In this document: positions 43,876-52,148 of the stretch, piece by piece
How positions within the stretch are numbered: the first letter of the stretch is position 1
How the letters are laid out: each line of letters opens with the position of its first letter
NCBI GenBank assembly: GCA_029212405.1
Contig: JARGNR010000024.1
Coordinates: 1-64,000, forward strand
Direction: 5' to 3'
Origin: Saprospiraceae bacterium
GTDB lineage: Bacteria; Bacteroidota; Bacteroidia; Chitinophagales; Saprospiraceae
Length of the DNA stretch: 64,000 bases
Made by a program: the position numbers and the translations under genes
Notes under the pieces: model-generated
Seen by the model: the letters and a program-made list of their open reading frames with translations, nothing else
Told to the model about the DNA's origin: nothing
Database searches by the model: none

Positions 43876-46365
43876 ATGAGAATTCTAATATGTATTATAT
43901 TGTTGACCTTTGGTTTTCAGGCGAATGGGCAAACATGGAGGGATATAGTAAATGCTACAGATGATTTTAAAGTTGCATGTGAAAATGCCGAAGCATATTT
44001 TGATCAAAGAGGGACAGGGAGAGGTTCAGGTTATAAACAGTATCGCAGATGGAAATTTGAGATGGAAAAACGAGTTAGTAGGGATAATAAAATGAAAAAC
44101 TTTGGGGTATTGGATTTTAAGGAGTACAAAAAAACGCAGAAGAAATTAGCCAGTCAGAATACAAGAGTCAATAGCGATTGGGAAAGTATAGGTCCCTTTG
44201 ACTACGAGGGGGCCAATAGTGGTGGGACTGGAGGAATAGGCAGAACTACTTGTACTGCTTTCCATCCCACAAATACCAACATATGGTATGTAGGGACTGC
44301 GGCAGGAGGGTTGTGGAAAACAACAGATGCGGGAAATACATGGTCACCTATGACAGACGATTTTGCTTCCATTGGGATATCTGCTGTAGTAGTGAATCAA
44401 GATAATCCAGATATTATTTATATTCTTACTGGAGATGGCAGAGCAGGAGATACTCGGTCCATTGGAGTTATAAAAACGGAAGACGGGGGGGCACATTGGG
44501 AGTTTACGGATATAGAGCTGAATATAGAGGATAAAAAGTATGGAATGGCTATGATAGCACATCCTACCAATCCAGAGATCTTATATGTAGGGATTAATGG
44601 AGATGGATTGTATAAAACAGAAAATGGAGGTACCAGTTTTAGTTTAGTGGAACCTCTAGCTAATCAAATATTTGATATTGAATTTATTCCAGGAAGTCAG
44701 GATACCATGCTAATGAGTTCAAATAGTGGGTTGTATAGATCAGAAAATGCAGGGGATAGTTGGGCGCCAATAAGCAGTTCAGTTTTTCCTACTTCATTTG
44801 ATCGTTTTGACATAGCCGTAAGCCCTTCTGCTCCCAATTATGTGTACCTTCTATTCAATGGAGATACTGGGGTGAATGGTACATTTAGAGGATGCTTTAT
44901 GTCTCTTGACTATGGGCAAAACTTTTTTATGCGATCAAATTCACCTAATATATTAGGGTGGGATGATAACGGCAATGATTCTGGAGACCAAGGAGCTAGG
45001 GATTTGGGTTTGGTAGTAGACCCTGCCAATCACTTGAGATTATTTGCTGGAGGAGTAAGTGCATGGAGATCTGAAGATGGTGGAGCTTCTTGGACCCGAA
45101 TTACAAAAAGGAAGCCGGATGCGACTACTACGCCCTATATGCATGCTGATCAGCAAAATTTTTATTACGTTAATGGAAAATTGATTGCGAATAATGACGG
45201 AGGTATATATTATTCTATTGATAATGGAAATAGCTGGACCGAAGTTTCTCCTGGCTTATGCATAAGTCAATTTTATGAAATCGATGTCTATGCCAATGAA
45301 TACATTGGCGGATTGCAGGATAATGGTACACTAAAAGATCAATTTGATGATGGAGAGGTTGCCAAAATACAAGGAGGTGATGGGTTTGGTTGCACTTGGC
45401 ATACTGGAGATCATAGTATAAAATATATCTCTACTCAAGCGGGAGTAACACGTAGGCAAGCGGGAACAAATATTACGATTAAAGAAGATAATTTTTGGTA
45501 TGCAGAAATTGAGATGCACACTACAGATCCTGATTACTTTTTTGTTGACAGTAAAAATAAATTGTATCGAGCACATGAAGTTACCTTGCTTAATTACGAC
45601 TTTGAGGATCTTGGTACGGGGCAAGTCGCAATGGATGGAGATATTTTAAGTTTTTCTCAAGCGATCATTGATGATGATGTTATGTATGTGGTCTCTAGTG
45701 ACACCTTATTAAAAACAACAAATTTGAGTGCCTCCTCTCCTGTATGGAATGTATGTAGTACGATTCCTTCTGGGGATGCGACATATTCTGATGTAGTAGT
45801 GGACCCCTATAATGTAGATAGAGTTTGGGTATCCTGTTCTTCGTATGAAGATGGAATGAAAATCTTTGAATCAATTGATGGAGGAGATTCGTGGACGAAT
45901 ATCAGTGGTAGCTTAGAAAATGTAGCTGTGAGGAATATGATATATCACAACGGAGCATACCCAGGTTTATATATAGGGACCACGATTGGTGTAAATTATA
46001 AAGGAAATACAATGAGTGATTGGATTCCTTTTTCCAATTACTTGCCAAATACGAATGTAGAAGATATTGAAATAGATGGAGGGTATCTTACCATTGGGAC
46101 ACATGGAAGAGGTATATGGAGAGCTCCATTGTACAATGCTTGTCCTTATAGTTTGAACCTTACCAATGGGAATGATCCAAGTAATGCATTGGCTATAGGT
46201 AGGCAAGATTATCATGTTCTTAATTCACTTACCTCAACTAGAGAGATACAAGGTGTACATGCAGAGGTGTATTATTCCACAGAAAATTACATAGACCTCA
46301 AACCTGGATTCATTGCTAAATCCTATACATTTTTAGAAGCTAAAGTCGATGGATGTCCAGATTGA
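43876..46365 (+). CDS. Secreted BNR/sortilin-like beta-propeller protein
   Basis: 829 residues. Signal peptide 1-19 (ending ANGQ). A short helical region is followed by repeated BNR/Asp-box motifs such as GGLWKTTDAGNTW, GLYKTENGGTSF, GLYRSENAGDSW, AWRSEDGGASW, GIYYSIDNGNSW and KIFESIDGGDSW. These form a six- to ten-bladed propeller like those of sortilin-type and exo-alpha-sialidase-like proteins. The C-terminal ~75 residues (EVYYSTENYIDLKPGFIAK) match a small beta module often found at the ends of Bacteroidota surface proteins, not a canonical type A or B T9SS domain. No hydrolase active site was identified, so binding rather than catalysis is likely. It follows the fibre-like gene by 28 bases. 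Confidence 0.83.
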   Translation: MRILICIILLTFGFQANGQTWRDIVNATDDFKVACENAEAYFDQRGTGRGSGYKQYRRWKFEMEKRVSRDNKMKNFGVLDFKEYKKTQKKLASQNTRVNSDWESIGPFDYEGANSGGTGGIGRTTCTAFHPTNTNIWYVGTAAGGLWKTTDAGNTWSPMTDDFASIGISAVVVNQDNPDIIYILTGDGRAGDTRSIGVIKTEDGGAHWEFTDIELNIEDKKYGMAMIAHPTNPEILYVGINGDGLYKTENGGTSFSLVEPLANQIFDIEFIPGSQDTMLMSSNSGLYRSENAGDSWAPISSSVFPTSFDRFDIAVSPSAPNYVYLLFNGDTGVNGTFRGCFMSLDYGQNFFMRSNSPNILGWDDNGNDSGDQGARDLGLVVDPANHLRLFAGGVSAWRSEDGGASWTRITKRKPDATTTPYMHADQQNFYYVNGKLIANNDGGIYYSIDNGNSWTEVSPGLCISQFYEIDVYANEYIGGLQDNGTLKDQFDDGEVAKIQGGDGFGCTWHTGDHSIKYISTQAGVTRRQAGTNITIKEDNFWYAEIEMHTTDPDYFFVDSKNKLYRAHEVTLLNYDFEDLGTGQVAMDGDILSFSQAIIDDDVMYVVSSDTLLKTTNLSASSPVWNVCSTIPSGDATYSDVVVDPYNVDRVWVSCSSYEDGMKIFESIDGGDSWTNISGSLENVAVRNMIYHNGAYPGLYIGTTIGVNYKGNTMSDWIPFSNYLPNTNVEDIEIDGGYLTIGTHGRGIWRAPLYNACPYSLNLTNGNDPSNALAIGRQDYHVLNSLTSTREIQGVHAEVYYSTENYIDLKPGFIAKSYTFLEAKVDGCPD

Positions 46366-46681
46366 GGAGAAGGAATTTTGGAAAACATCTAAAGATTATT
46401 GAACCCTTAAAGGAATATTGGAGGTTTCTAGATCGAAGGACAGATGTTACGGTTAAGTTCATTCACAATAAAGAAATGGAATCCACCAAAAAAAGTGATA
46501 CTATCAAAAATTCAACATCTAAAATGTGGCTGATTAACAGGATGAAAGTGTCTGATCAAGTGGTCGTTTGGATAAGCATAAGATCAAATAGTTTCCACCG
46601 TGTATGAGTTTGATTTAAACCTAAAACTAGAAAGGCAGCAACAATCAATTTGTTACTGCCTTATCATTTATTCTGTTATAA
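46366..46681. other. Intergenic stretch between the BNR gene and the DUF1761 gene
   Basis: About 315 bases between convergent genes. It contains one supported element, the hairpin at 46632-46662. An 84-codon open frame starting inside the end of the BNR gene has no recognisable product and is not called. Confidence 0.6.
46632..46662. terminator. Hairpin terminator between convergent genes
   Basis: A 13-bp stem with one mismatch (46632-46644 with 46650-46662) and a 5-base loop, located just downstream of the minus-strand DUF1761 gene. The minus-strand continuation is T-rich (TTTCTAGTTTT). Confidence 0.7.
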
Positions 46682-47104
46682 TTACCCAGCTGCAGCTTCA
46701 GCGACTGGCATCAACGCATAGACCACGCCACCTACCAGGGTAATCGCTAATACCCAATAAACTGCACCCGTCAAGATCCAAGCAATAGGTTTCTTTTCGA
46801 ATAATCCTTTACTGATCAAAACTGGGGCAACAAAGAAGATAGCTGGAGTAAATCCATGATATAAACCATGAACAAACTGACTCATTCCTTCTTGTGTATG
46901 GGAAGCATATCGTCCAATGGCCCAAGAAATGACCAGTGCCATAAGTAAGGCCCCTATCATGACCATTGGATTTGCACTTTTCATATCTTCCTCCGTAAGG
47001 CCAGCACCTTCCATCCAACTTTTTCCTAATACTTTTGGATGAAACCAAATTGTTCCTAAAATCATAACTGATGCCGCTCCTGCAATGATTGCAACATAAT
47101 TCAT
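46682..47104 (-). CDS. DUF1761-family integral membrane protein
   Basis: 140 residues with four predicted membrane helices: VAIIAGAASVMILGTIWF near the start, MVMIGALLMALVISWAIG, ILISKG-preceding TPAIFFVAPVLI, and AWILTGAVYWVLAITLVGG. The motif TIWFHPKVLGKSWMEGAGL after the first helix is typical of DUF1761. The biochemical function of the family is unknown. It is a single gene between the hairpin and a 164-base spacer in which I see nothing specific. Confidence 0.8.
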   Translation of the reverse strand: MNYVAIIAGAASVMILGTIWFHPKVLGKSWMEGAGLTEEDMKSANPMVMIGALLMALVISWAIGRYASHTQEGMSQFVHGLYHGFTPAIFFVAPVLISKGLFEKKPIAWILTGAVYWVLAITLVGGVVYALMPVAEAAAG

Positions 47105-47268
47105 AATGCGTGTTTTAAATTAAAGAATTAAATAAGTTAATTACTCTCTAATTTAAAATATATTATGGATAATAGTGAAATATGTAATCAATAGTTTTGT
47201 AATTTACATAGGTAGTAATGCTATGACTAAGGTTGTGTGTAGGAAAAGTGTTGGGTTGGAGTGAGAAA

Positions 47269-47772
47269 TTAATCTACCATTTCAAGATAATTTCCCCATA
47301 CCCATCCTTCTTTGTCCGCATATTTGATTTTACACCATTTACCGGTTTGGCCTTCCAAGACTAAAATTTCTTCGTCAAAATATAGAATTTTCACAGCGCT
47401 GCTGTCTGGAATTTTGATGACTACATCCGAAGCCAAATTAGGTTCAGATCTCAAGTTTAAAGAATTAGCAGTGGTGTTGACAATTGCTGTTCGATACGGG
47501 CTTTTGTTTTTCAATTCGACCAATTCTGAAGAAAGTGAATCTATTTTGAGATCGCGAATATCGATCATAGATTTAAGCTCTGTTCTACTTTTACTAGGAG
47601 ACTCTGTACCAACCACCCAATAATAGACTTGTGATAAAAATTCTGTAGGACTTTTACCTTGGATACTTGATCCTATGAGCCACAACAATACAAGGACAAA
47701 TCCAAGTGGAAGTATCCATTTATTCGTGTCTGGTCCTTTTTTATTACGTCTATTCTTTCGCCTGTACCCCAT
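47269..47772 (-). CDS. Membrane-anchored bacterial SH3-domain protein
   Basis: 167 residues. A strongly basic cytoplasmic start (GYRRKNRRNKKG) precedes one membrane helix at about 19-40 (WILPLGFVLVLLWLIGSS). A short helical segment leads to a bacterial SH3 domain at about 95-166 (TANSLNLRSEPNLASDVV, GKWCKIKYADKEGWVWGNYLEM). Such SH3 domains bind peptidoglycan or peptides in the periplasm. It begins 47 bases after the isomerase gene and is probably in the same transcript. Function unknown. Confidence 0.82.
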   Translation of the reverse strand: MGYRRKNRRNKKGPDTNKWILPLGFVLVLLWLIGSSIQGKSPTEFLSQVYYWVVGTESPSKSRTELKSMIDIRDLKIDSLSSELVELKNKSPYRTAIVNTTANSLNLRSEPNLASDVVIKIPDSSAVKILYFDEEILVLEGQTGKWCKIKYADKEGWVWGNYLEMVD

Positions 47773-47819
47773 ATTAAGTGAAATGCGTAGAGATGCATGT
47801 CAATTGTGCGGCGAAGATA

Positions 47820-48809
47820 CTATACTTTTGCCAATTCTCCTTTTAAATAATCGATTACATCCACTTCAATACTATCTACTCCATGCATTTCCGACATATA
47901 CCAACTTACCCAGTCTCCAAGATTAACAAAGTACATCATTTTTTCAGGTAGTGACTTCCCTTTTGAGTATACCTCAATGACATCTCCTGCTAGTTTTGAG
48001 ATAATGGTTTTATTAATGTCAATTCGAGTCGCATTTCTTTTGAAATCATCTTTATTCCTTAGGTATAGGACTGCAATATCACTTCTCTTAGCTTTCCACC
48101 CCACTAATTCATTGTGATTCATCTCTGGAATAACATGATGCCAGCACAATAACTTTGCATTTTCATTGATTTGTTGACGCAATCGTACGGCCACACTCTC
48201 CATTCTATCCGTTGTATATATAACAGGAGTCTTGCCATACAGTTTAGTAGCTATTTTTTTGGCCTCTGCTTTAATGTCATCTTGATCATACTTAATGACA
48301 TCAATTGAAGTTTTTATTTGCGCTGAAATGGTTGCACTTATAAATCCCAATTTTTCCAAGACATAAATTTGTTGAACTAAAGAGAACCCCAAACACGCTC
48401 TTGGTGAAGGCCAATCTCCTGGAACTTGAATATAGTCATATCCTGCCTCTTTAGCTCTTGCGATAACCTTTCCACCTGAAGCAATACATATAATTTTTGC
48501 TCCTGTTTTCTCCAGTAGATCAAATGCGGTTAGTGTTTCTTCTGTATTTCCAGAATAGGATGAGATTATTGCTATAGTATTTTCATCTATGTAGGAAGGG
48601 ATGGAGTATCCCTTACCAATTAGATAAGGTACTTTGCATTCATCTTTTATCATTTCAGCGACGAAATCTCCACCAATACCTGATCCTCCAAGACCAGCGA
48701 CATATATTTTATTTATTGGCTGAGTAGGTGCCGTTACGGTTGCTGCTTTCCCAATTTCCAATGCCTCTTTCAATTGAGCTGGAAATCTATCGATCAATGT
48801 ATCCATCAT
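47820..48809 (-). CDS. Bifunctional phosphoglucose/phosphomannose isomerase
   Basis: 329 residues, SIS-fold sugar isomerase. The N-terminal SIS domain reads VAGLGGSGIGGDFVAE and IISSYSGNTEETLTAFD. The C-terminal isomerase half has MESVAVRLRQQINENAK and HHVIPEMNHNELVGW, the conserved His/Glu region of the phosphoglucose/phosphomannose isomerase group. The enzyme interconverts fructose 6-phosphate with glucose 6-phosphate and mannose 6-phosphate, feeding glycolysis and nucleotide-sugar synthesis. Length is normal. Two adjacent ATG codons are possible starts. A TATTTTTG -7 box on the minus strand (48883-48890) lies about 75 bases upstream, without a visible -33 TTG. Confidence 0.9.
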   Translation of the reverse strand: MMDTLIDRFPAQLKEALEIGKAATVTAPTQPINKIYVAGLGGSGIGGDFVAEMIKDECKVPYLIGKGYSIPSYIDENTIAIISSYSGNTEETLTAFDLLEKTGAKIICIASGGKVIARAKEAGYDYIQVPGDWPSPRACLGFSLVQQIYVLEKLGFISATISAQIKTSIDVIKYDQDDIKAEAKKIATKLYGKTPVIYTTDRMESVAVRLRQQINENAKLLCWHHVIPEMNHNELVGWKAKRSDIAVLYLRNKDDFKRNATRIDINKTIISKLAGDVIEVYSKGKSLPEKMMYFVNLGDWVSWYMSEMHGVDSIEVDVIDYLKGELAKV

Positions 48810-48941
48810 ATCTTTTCGTATTTTTAAGTTATAGTAAGAATGTCAATCTGCACGAGAATACCAATCACTCCATTCTTTAGCGCAAAAATATATATTCTTT
48901 TTATAATACGTTAAACTTATTGTTAATTCTACACTAAGAAA

Positions 48942-49307
48942 ATGGCATACCATAATGATTTAGGCAAAAAAGGTGAGGAAATTGCGGTGAATTTCCTTAA
49001 AAACAAGGGGTATTCAATATTGGAGGTCAATTGGAGATACAGAAAGTCTGAAATTGATATAATAGCAAAAGATCAAGAAGTCCTCGTTTTTATTGAAGTG
49101 AAATCAAGATCAAATGACCTGTATGGACGTCCAGAATCTTTTGTTGACCAAAGAAAACAAAATTTGATTGTGGATGGGGCAACGGCCTATATGGAAAAAA
49201 TTAATCATGATTGGGAAGTTAGATTTGATATTGTTGCCGTATTTTTTCACAACGAAGTGTATCAATCTGTGGATCATTTCAAAGATGCTTTTTTTCCAGG
49301 CTTTTAG
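48942..49307 (+). CDS. YraN family protein (UPF0102, predicted endonuclease fold)
   Basis: 121 residues, usual family length. Motifs: GKKGEEIAVNFLKNKGYSIL, then the restriction-endonuclease-like core ExDIIAKDQEVLVFIEVKSR, which provides the Asp and Glu-x-Lys acidic/basic set, and DQRKQNLIVDGATAYM. The family is nearly universal in bacteria but poorly characterised, suspected to act on DNA. It is divergent from the isomerase gene. The 281 bases after it show no gene or clear signal. Confidence 0.92.
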   Translation: MAYHNDLGKKGEEIAVNFLKNKGYSILEVNWRYRKSEIDIIAKDQEVLVFIEVKSRSNDLYGRPESFVDQRKQNLIVDGATAYMEKINHDWEVRFDIVAVFFHNEVYQSVDHFKDAFFPGF

Positions 49308-49588
49308 TGACTAGGTGTTACCGCTTTATTCTATGTACCACTGCGGCTCTCGCTTACTTGTCCCAATACCCAAAGCAATAATAAATAACTTAGAATTCTG
49401 GTTAAATTAGTACACAATTTGACTCGGGAAAGTATGATGATATTTTAGTTAATTTCCACTTAACTCACACATTTTTAAAATTTTACTTATTAAATAAAAA
49501 TTTAATGTATATATTTACATTACGGTTTGTTCGTAAGCTGCGCTTATGACAATTCCGTTTTTGAATTAAAATAGAAAACTACAATCCA

Positions 49589-50863
49589 ATGGCAAAAATA
49601 TTAATCGTTGACGACGATAAGGGAATTCGTAACACCCTGCGAGAAATACTACAGTTCGAAAAATATAAGGTTGATGAAGCAACTGATGGACTTGACTGTT
49701 TAGTGAAAATTAAGCAGAATAAGTATGATGTAATCGTTATGGATATCAAGATGCCAAAAATGGATGGCATGGAAGCTATAGAACGAGTACAAATCTTAAG
49801 TCCAGATACTCCAGTAGTTATGATTTCTGGTCACGGAAACATTGATACAGCTGTGGAGGCAGTAAAAAAAGGTGCATTTGATTTCATCTCGAAACCGCCG
49901 GATTTGAATCGATTATTGATTACTATTCGAAATGCGATGGACAAATCAGAGTTGATCGTTGAAAAGAAAACCCTGCAAAAGAAAGTTTCTAAGAAAAATG
50001 TGCAAGAAATAATAGGGAAGAGTGATGCCATTTCAATTATCAAAAAGACTATTGAAAGAGTTGGGCCTACCGATGCTCGAGTTTTAGTTACTGGGCCTAA
50101 TGGTTCTGGTAAAGAATTGGTCGCTAGATGGTTGCATGAAAACAGTTCAAGGAAGGATAATAATATCATTGAAGTTAATTGTGCGGCAATTCCTTCAGAA
50201 TTGATAGAAAGTGAATTATTTGGTCATGAAAAAGGATCATTTACTTCGGCACATAAACAAAGAATTGGAAAATTCGAATTGGCTAATAATGGAACATTAT
50301 TTTTGGATGAGATAGGTGATATGAGTCTATCTGCTCAAGCTAAGGTTTTACGTGCATTGCAAGAAAGTAGAATTACAAGAGTCGGTGGCGATAAAGAAAT
50401 TCAAGTAAATGTAAGAGTAGTAGCTGCAACGAATAAAGATTTGGAAGCGGAGATACGTAAAGGTAAATTCAGAGAAGATCTTTACCATAGACTTGCAGTG
50501 ATTCCAATAAAGGTTCCTGGTTTGAATGATCGAAGAGATGATATTCCAATGTTAGTAGAACACTTTACGACTTCTATTTGCAAAGAGTACAATACTCCTG
50601 TAAAAAAGGTAGAAGGTCTTGCAATTAAAGAACTACAAAAAGTAAATTGGACTGGAAATATTAGAGAGTTGAGAAATGTTGTGGAACGACTTATCATTCT
50701 TAGCGGAAAAACGATCACTAAATCTGATGTTATTAAGAATGTTACGTCTGCAGACACGGAAAGACATAACTATAGCGAATTATTTGATCGGTTTGATAAT
50801 GTGGAGAGTTTACGAGCTTATATCACAGTGGAATATGAAAAACATATGGGGATTTTGATGTGA
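49589..50863 (+). CDS. NtrC-family sigma-54 activator response regulator lacking a Fis DNA-binding domain
   Basis: 424 residues. The receiver domain has IVDDD at 6-10 and phospho-acceptor Asp52. The AAA+ domain spans about 140-370 with Walker A GPNGSGKE at 169-176, the sigma-54 contact loop GSFTSA at 216-221 in place of the classical GAFTGA, Walker B GTLFLDEIGD at 235-244 and the R-finger region FREDLYHRLAV. The C-terminus stops at LRAYITVEYEKHMGILM, where relatives continue into a Fis-type helix-turn-helix. The stop is followed 25 bases later by a strong terminator, so the helix-turn-helix is truly absent here. It should activate sigma-54 promoters by ATP hydrolysis, perhaps without its own DNA binding. 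No sensor kinase gene is adjacent. Confidence 0.9.
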   Translation: MAKILIVDDDKGIRNTLREILQFEKYKVDEATDGLDCLVKIKQNKYDVIVMDIKMPKMDGMEAIERVQILSPDTPVVMISGHGNIDTAVEAVKKGAFDFISKPPDLNRLLITIRNAMDKSELIVEKKTLQKKVSKKNVQEIIGKSDAISIIKKTIERVGPTDARVLVTGPNGSGKELVARWLHENSSRKDNNIIEVNCAAIPSELIESELFGHEKGSFTSAHKQRIGKFELANNGTLFLDEIGDMSLSAQAKVLRALQESRITRVGGDKEIQVNVRVVAATNKDLEAEIRKGKFREDLYHRLAVIPIKVPGLNDRRDDIPMLVEHFTTSICKEYNTPVKKVEGLAIKELQKVNWTGNIRELRNVVERLIILSGKTITKSDVIKNVTSADTERHNYSELFDRFDNVESLRAYITVEYEKHMGILM

Positions 50864-50888
50864 TGAATTTTACATACAATGAAAATTT

Positions 50889-50926
50889 AAGCCCATTTCT
50901 GACCAGCAGAAATGGGCTTTTTTTGT
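50889..50926 (+). terminator. Rho-independent terminator after the NtrC-like gene
   Basis: A perfect 12-bp stem (AAGCCCATTTCT at 50889-50900 with 50908-50919), a 7-base loop, then a T7 run. Confidence 0.93.
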
Positions 50927-51064
50927 CTCCTTAATTCATTAAGCTACATTTTTTGCATTAGAATTAGAATTGCTTGTCATTTGAAACACTAAAACTGAGG
51001 ATGTTAATTTGGACTATCTAACTATTTATTATATTGAATACGACTAAACTAAATACTTTATATC

Positions 51065-51967
51065 ATGAAAAACTTTTTAATCTACCTTTTTATTTTTTTA
51101 TCCACTTACTCATTCGCACAAGAATATCCAAAAATGGTTGTCGAAGGGGCAACATGGATGTATATTGAAAAACAAGGGGGACCTCCTGATTTTTTTGCCT
51201 ATCATATAAAAGGCGATACCATAATAAATGGTTTGACCTATTCTATTTTGAATGATCAAGAAGTAGAGTTGGATTCTTTTGGATTTTTAAATTTGACCTC
51301 TTCGGGATCTCCAGCAGCTTTTATGAGAGAAGATACAACAACAAAACAGGTGTTTGCAATAATTGAGGATGAGAGTATTCTAGAATTTGGAATTGATCAA
51401 TTTGAGTTTTCATATGGGCCAGGCGCTTTTGAAGGGGAATATTTGTTATACGATTTTGGAAAAGAGGAAGGAGAGACATTGAATAATCCAGCATCATTTT
51501 TCATATCAGAAATTATTGAGGATGAAATGTTTGGGTATGATGTCCGAAAATTTAAACTGACACAAGCACAACCTGTTTATGAGATCTTTGGAGATGAAAA
51601 TGGGTTATTTTTTCCACATCAATTATTTTTTAATGGTGGAGCAGGGATTGATCTTGTTCAATATTGTGTGACCAATAACTATGAATGCTCAGTTTTTATT
51701 GAGACGAATTCTGTTCATGATTTGTTGAGTTCGGATTTTGTAGTTTATCCAAACCCAACAACTGAATATATTAGTATAAATGTACCTAAAGAGAAAATTC
51801 AGACCTTGAATTTTTTTGCACTTGATGGAAGATTATTGTTGGCGGTAAATCGTATAGATGCACATCATATTGATATCGATTTGAATACAATAGATTATAA
51901 TGGACCTATACAGATTGTAGGATCTACCGATAAATCAAAGTTTTCTTGTAGAGTTTTAAAATTTTGA
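51065..51967 (+). CDS. Secreted protein with T9SS type A sorting domain
   Basis: 300 residues. Signal peptide 1-18 (ending YSFAQ). The central ~200 residues (ATWMYIEKQGG, HIKGDTIINGLTYSILND) form a domain seen in many Bacteroidota secreted proteins, with no recognised activity. The C-terminal ~75 residues are a type A T9SS sorting domain (DFVVYPNPTTEYISINV, LNFFALDGRLLLAV, ending SCRVLKF). It is predicted to be exported across the outer membrane. It is a single gene, convergent with the sigma/CHAT locus. Function unknown. Confidence 0.85.
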   Translation: MKNFLIYLFIFLSTYSFAQEYPKMVVEGATWMYIEKQGGPPDFFAYHIKGDTIINGLTYSILNDQEVELDSFGFLNLTSSGSPAAFMREDTTTKQVFAIIEDESILEFGIDQFEFSYGPGAFEGEYLLYDFGKEEGETLNNPASFFISEIIEDEMFGYDVRKFKLTQAQPVYEIFGDENGLFFPHQLFFNGGAGIDLVQYCVTNNYECSVFIETNSVHDLLSSDFVVYPNPTTEYISINVPKEKIQTLNFFALDGRLLLAVNRIDAHHIDIDLNTIDYNGPIQIVGSTDKSKFSCRVLKF

Positions 51968-52008
51968 TCTCAACAGCAAAATAGAAAACCAGCAAAAGTT
52001 TAGACATG

Positions 52009-52039
52009 AAAAAATCCCCTTGATCCGAAGACCAAGGGG
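52009..52039 (-). terminator. Terminator hairpin with UUCG loop, copy 1
   Basis: The RNA stem CCCCUUGGUC / GAUCAAGGGG (one G-U pair) closes a UUCG tetraloop (52026-52029) and is followed by A and U6 (52009-52015). It is the 3' end of the element. Confidence 0.85.
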
Positions 52040-52078
52040 GTACATTGCTGTGCTGATAGCAATAATACTTACCTCGTT
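52034..52078 (-). repeat. 45-base identical repeat, copy 1 (partner at 58254-58298)
   Basis: All 45 bases are identical to 58254-58298. The GTAAGTATTATT stretch (minus strand, 52072-52061) is complementary to leader sequences of three secreted-protein genes at 57.8, 61.0 and 62.9 kb. Confidence 0.95.
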
Positions 52079-52148
52079 GGTGATGATATTAACACTCATG
52101 ACACTCACACCATATTAAAAGGGTAAATATTTTAGGCTAAATAAGCTG

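Larger units (their letters stand above)
52009..52148 (-). ncRNA. Candidate structured 3'-UTR RNA element, copy 1
   Basis: Directly downstream of the 209-residue TPR gene. Read 5'-3' on the minus strand it has three blocks shared with copy 2 at 58231-58374: a 26-base block with one difference after the stop codon (TTATTTAGC...TTTACCCTT), GTGAGTGTCA plus GAGT, and 45 identical bases (52034-52078). Within the 45 bases ATTGCT and AGCAAT can pair, flanked by GGTA and TACC. A 10-bp terminator hairpin with a UUCG loop follows. The three blocks are separated by unrelated spacers of different length (20 against 22 bases), which argues against a coding explanation. Confidence 0.6.

Noticed and set aside
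46353-46607. 84-codon plus-strand frame starting inside the end of the BNR-propeller gene
   Set aside because: The product is basic with no recognised motif, it overlaps the end of a well-supported gene, and no promoter or initiation signal is visible.
49308-49588. Non-coding stretch between yraN and the NtrC-like gene, examined for a tRNA or small RNA
   Set aside because: No cloverleaf, T-loop GTTC motif in context, or terminator hairpin was seen.
51965-52107. Small minus-strand frame running through 3' element copy 1
   Set aside because: In copy 2 the spacer has a different length (22 against 20 bases), the frame is not kept and no ATG is in place. The conserved bases fit an RNA better than a peptide.
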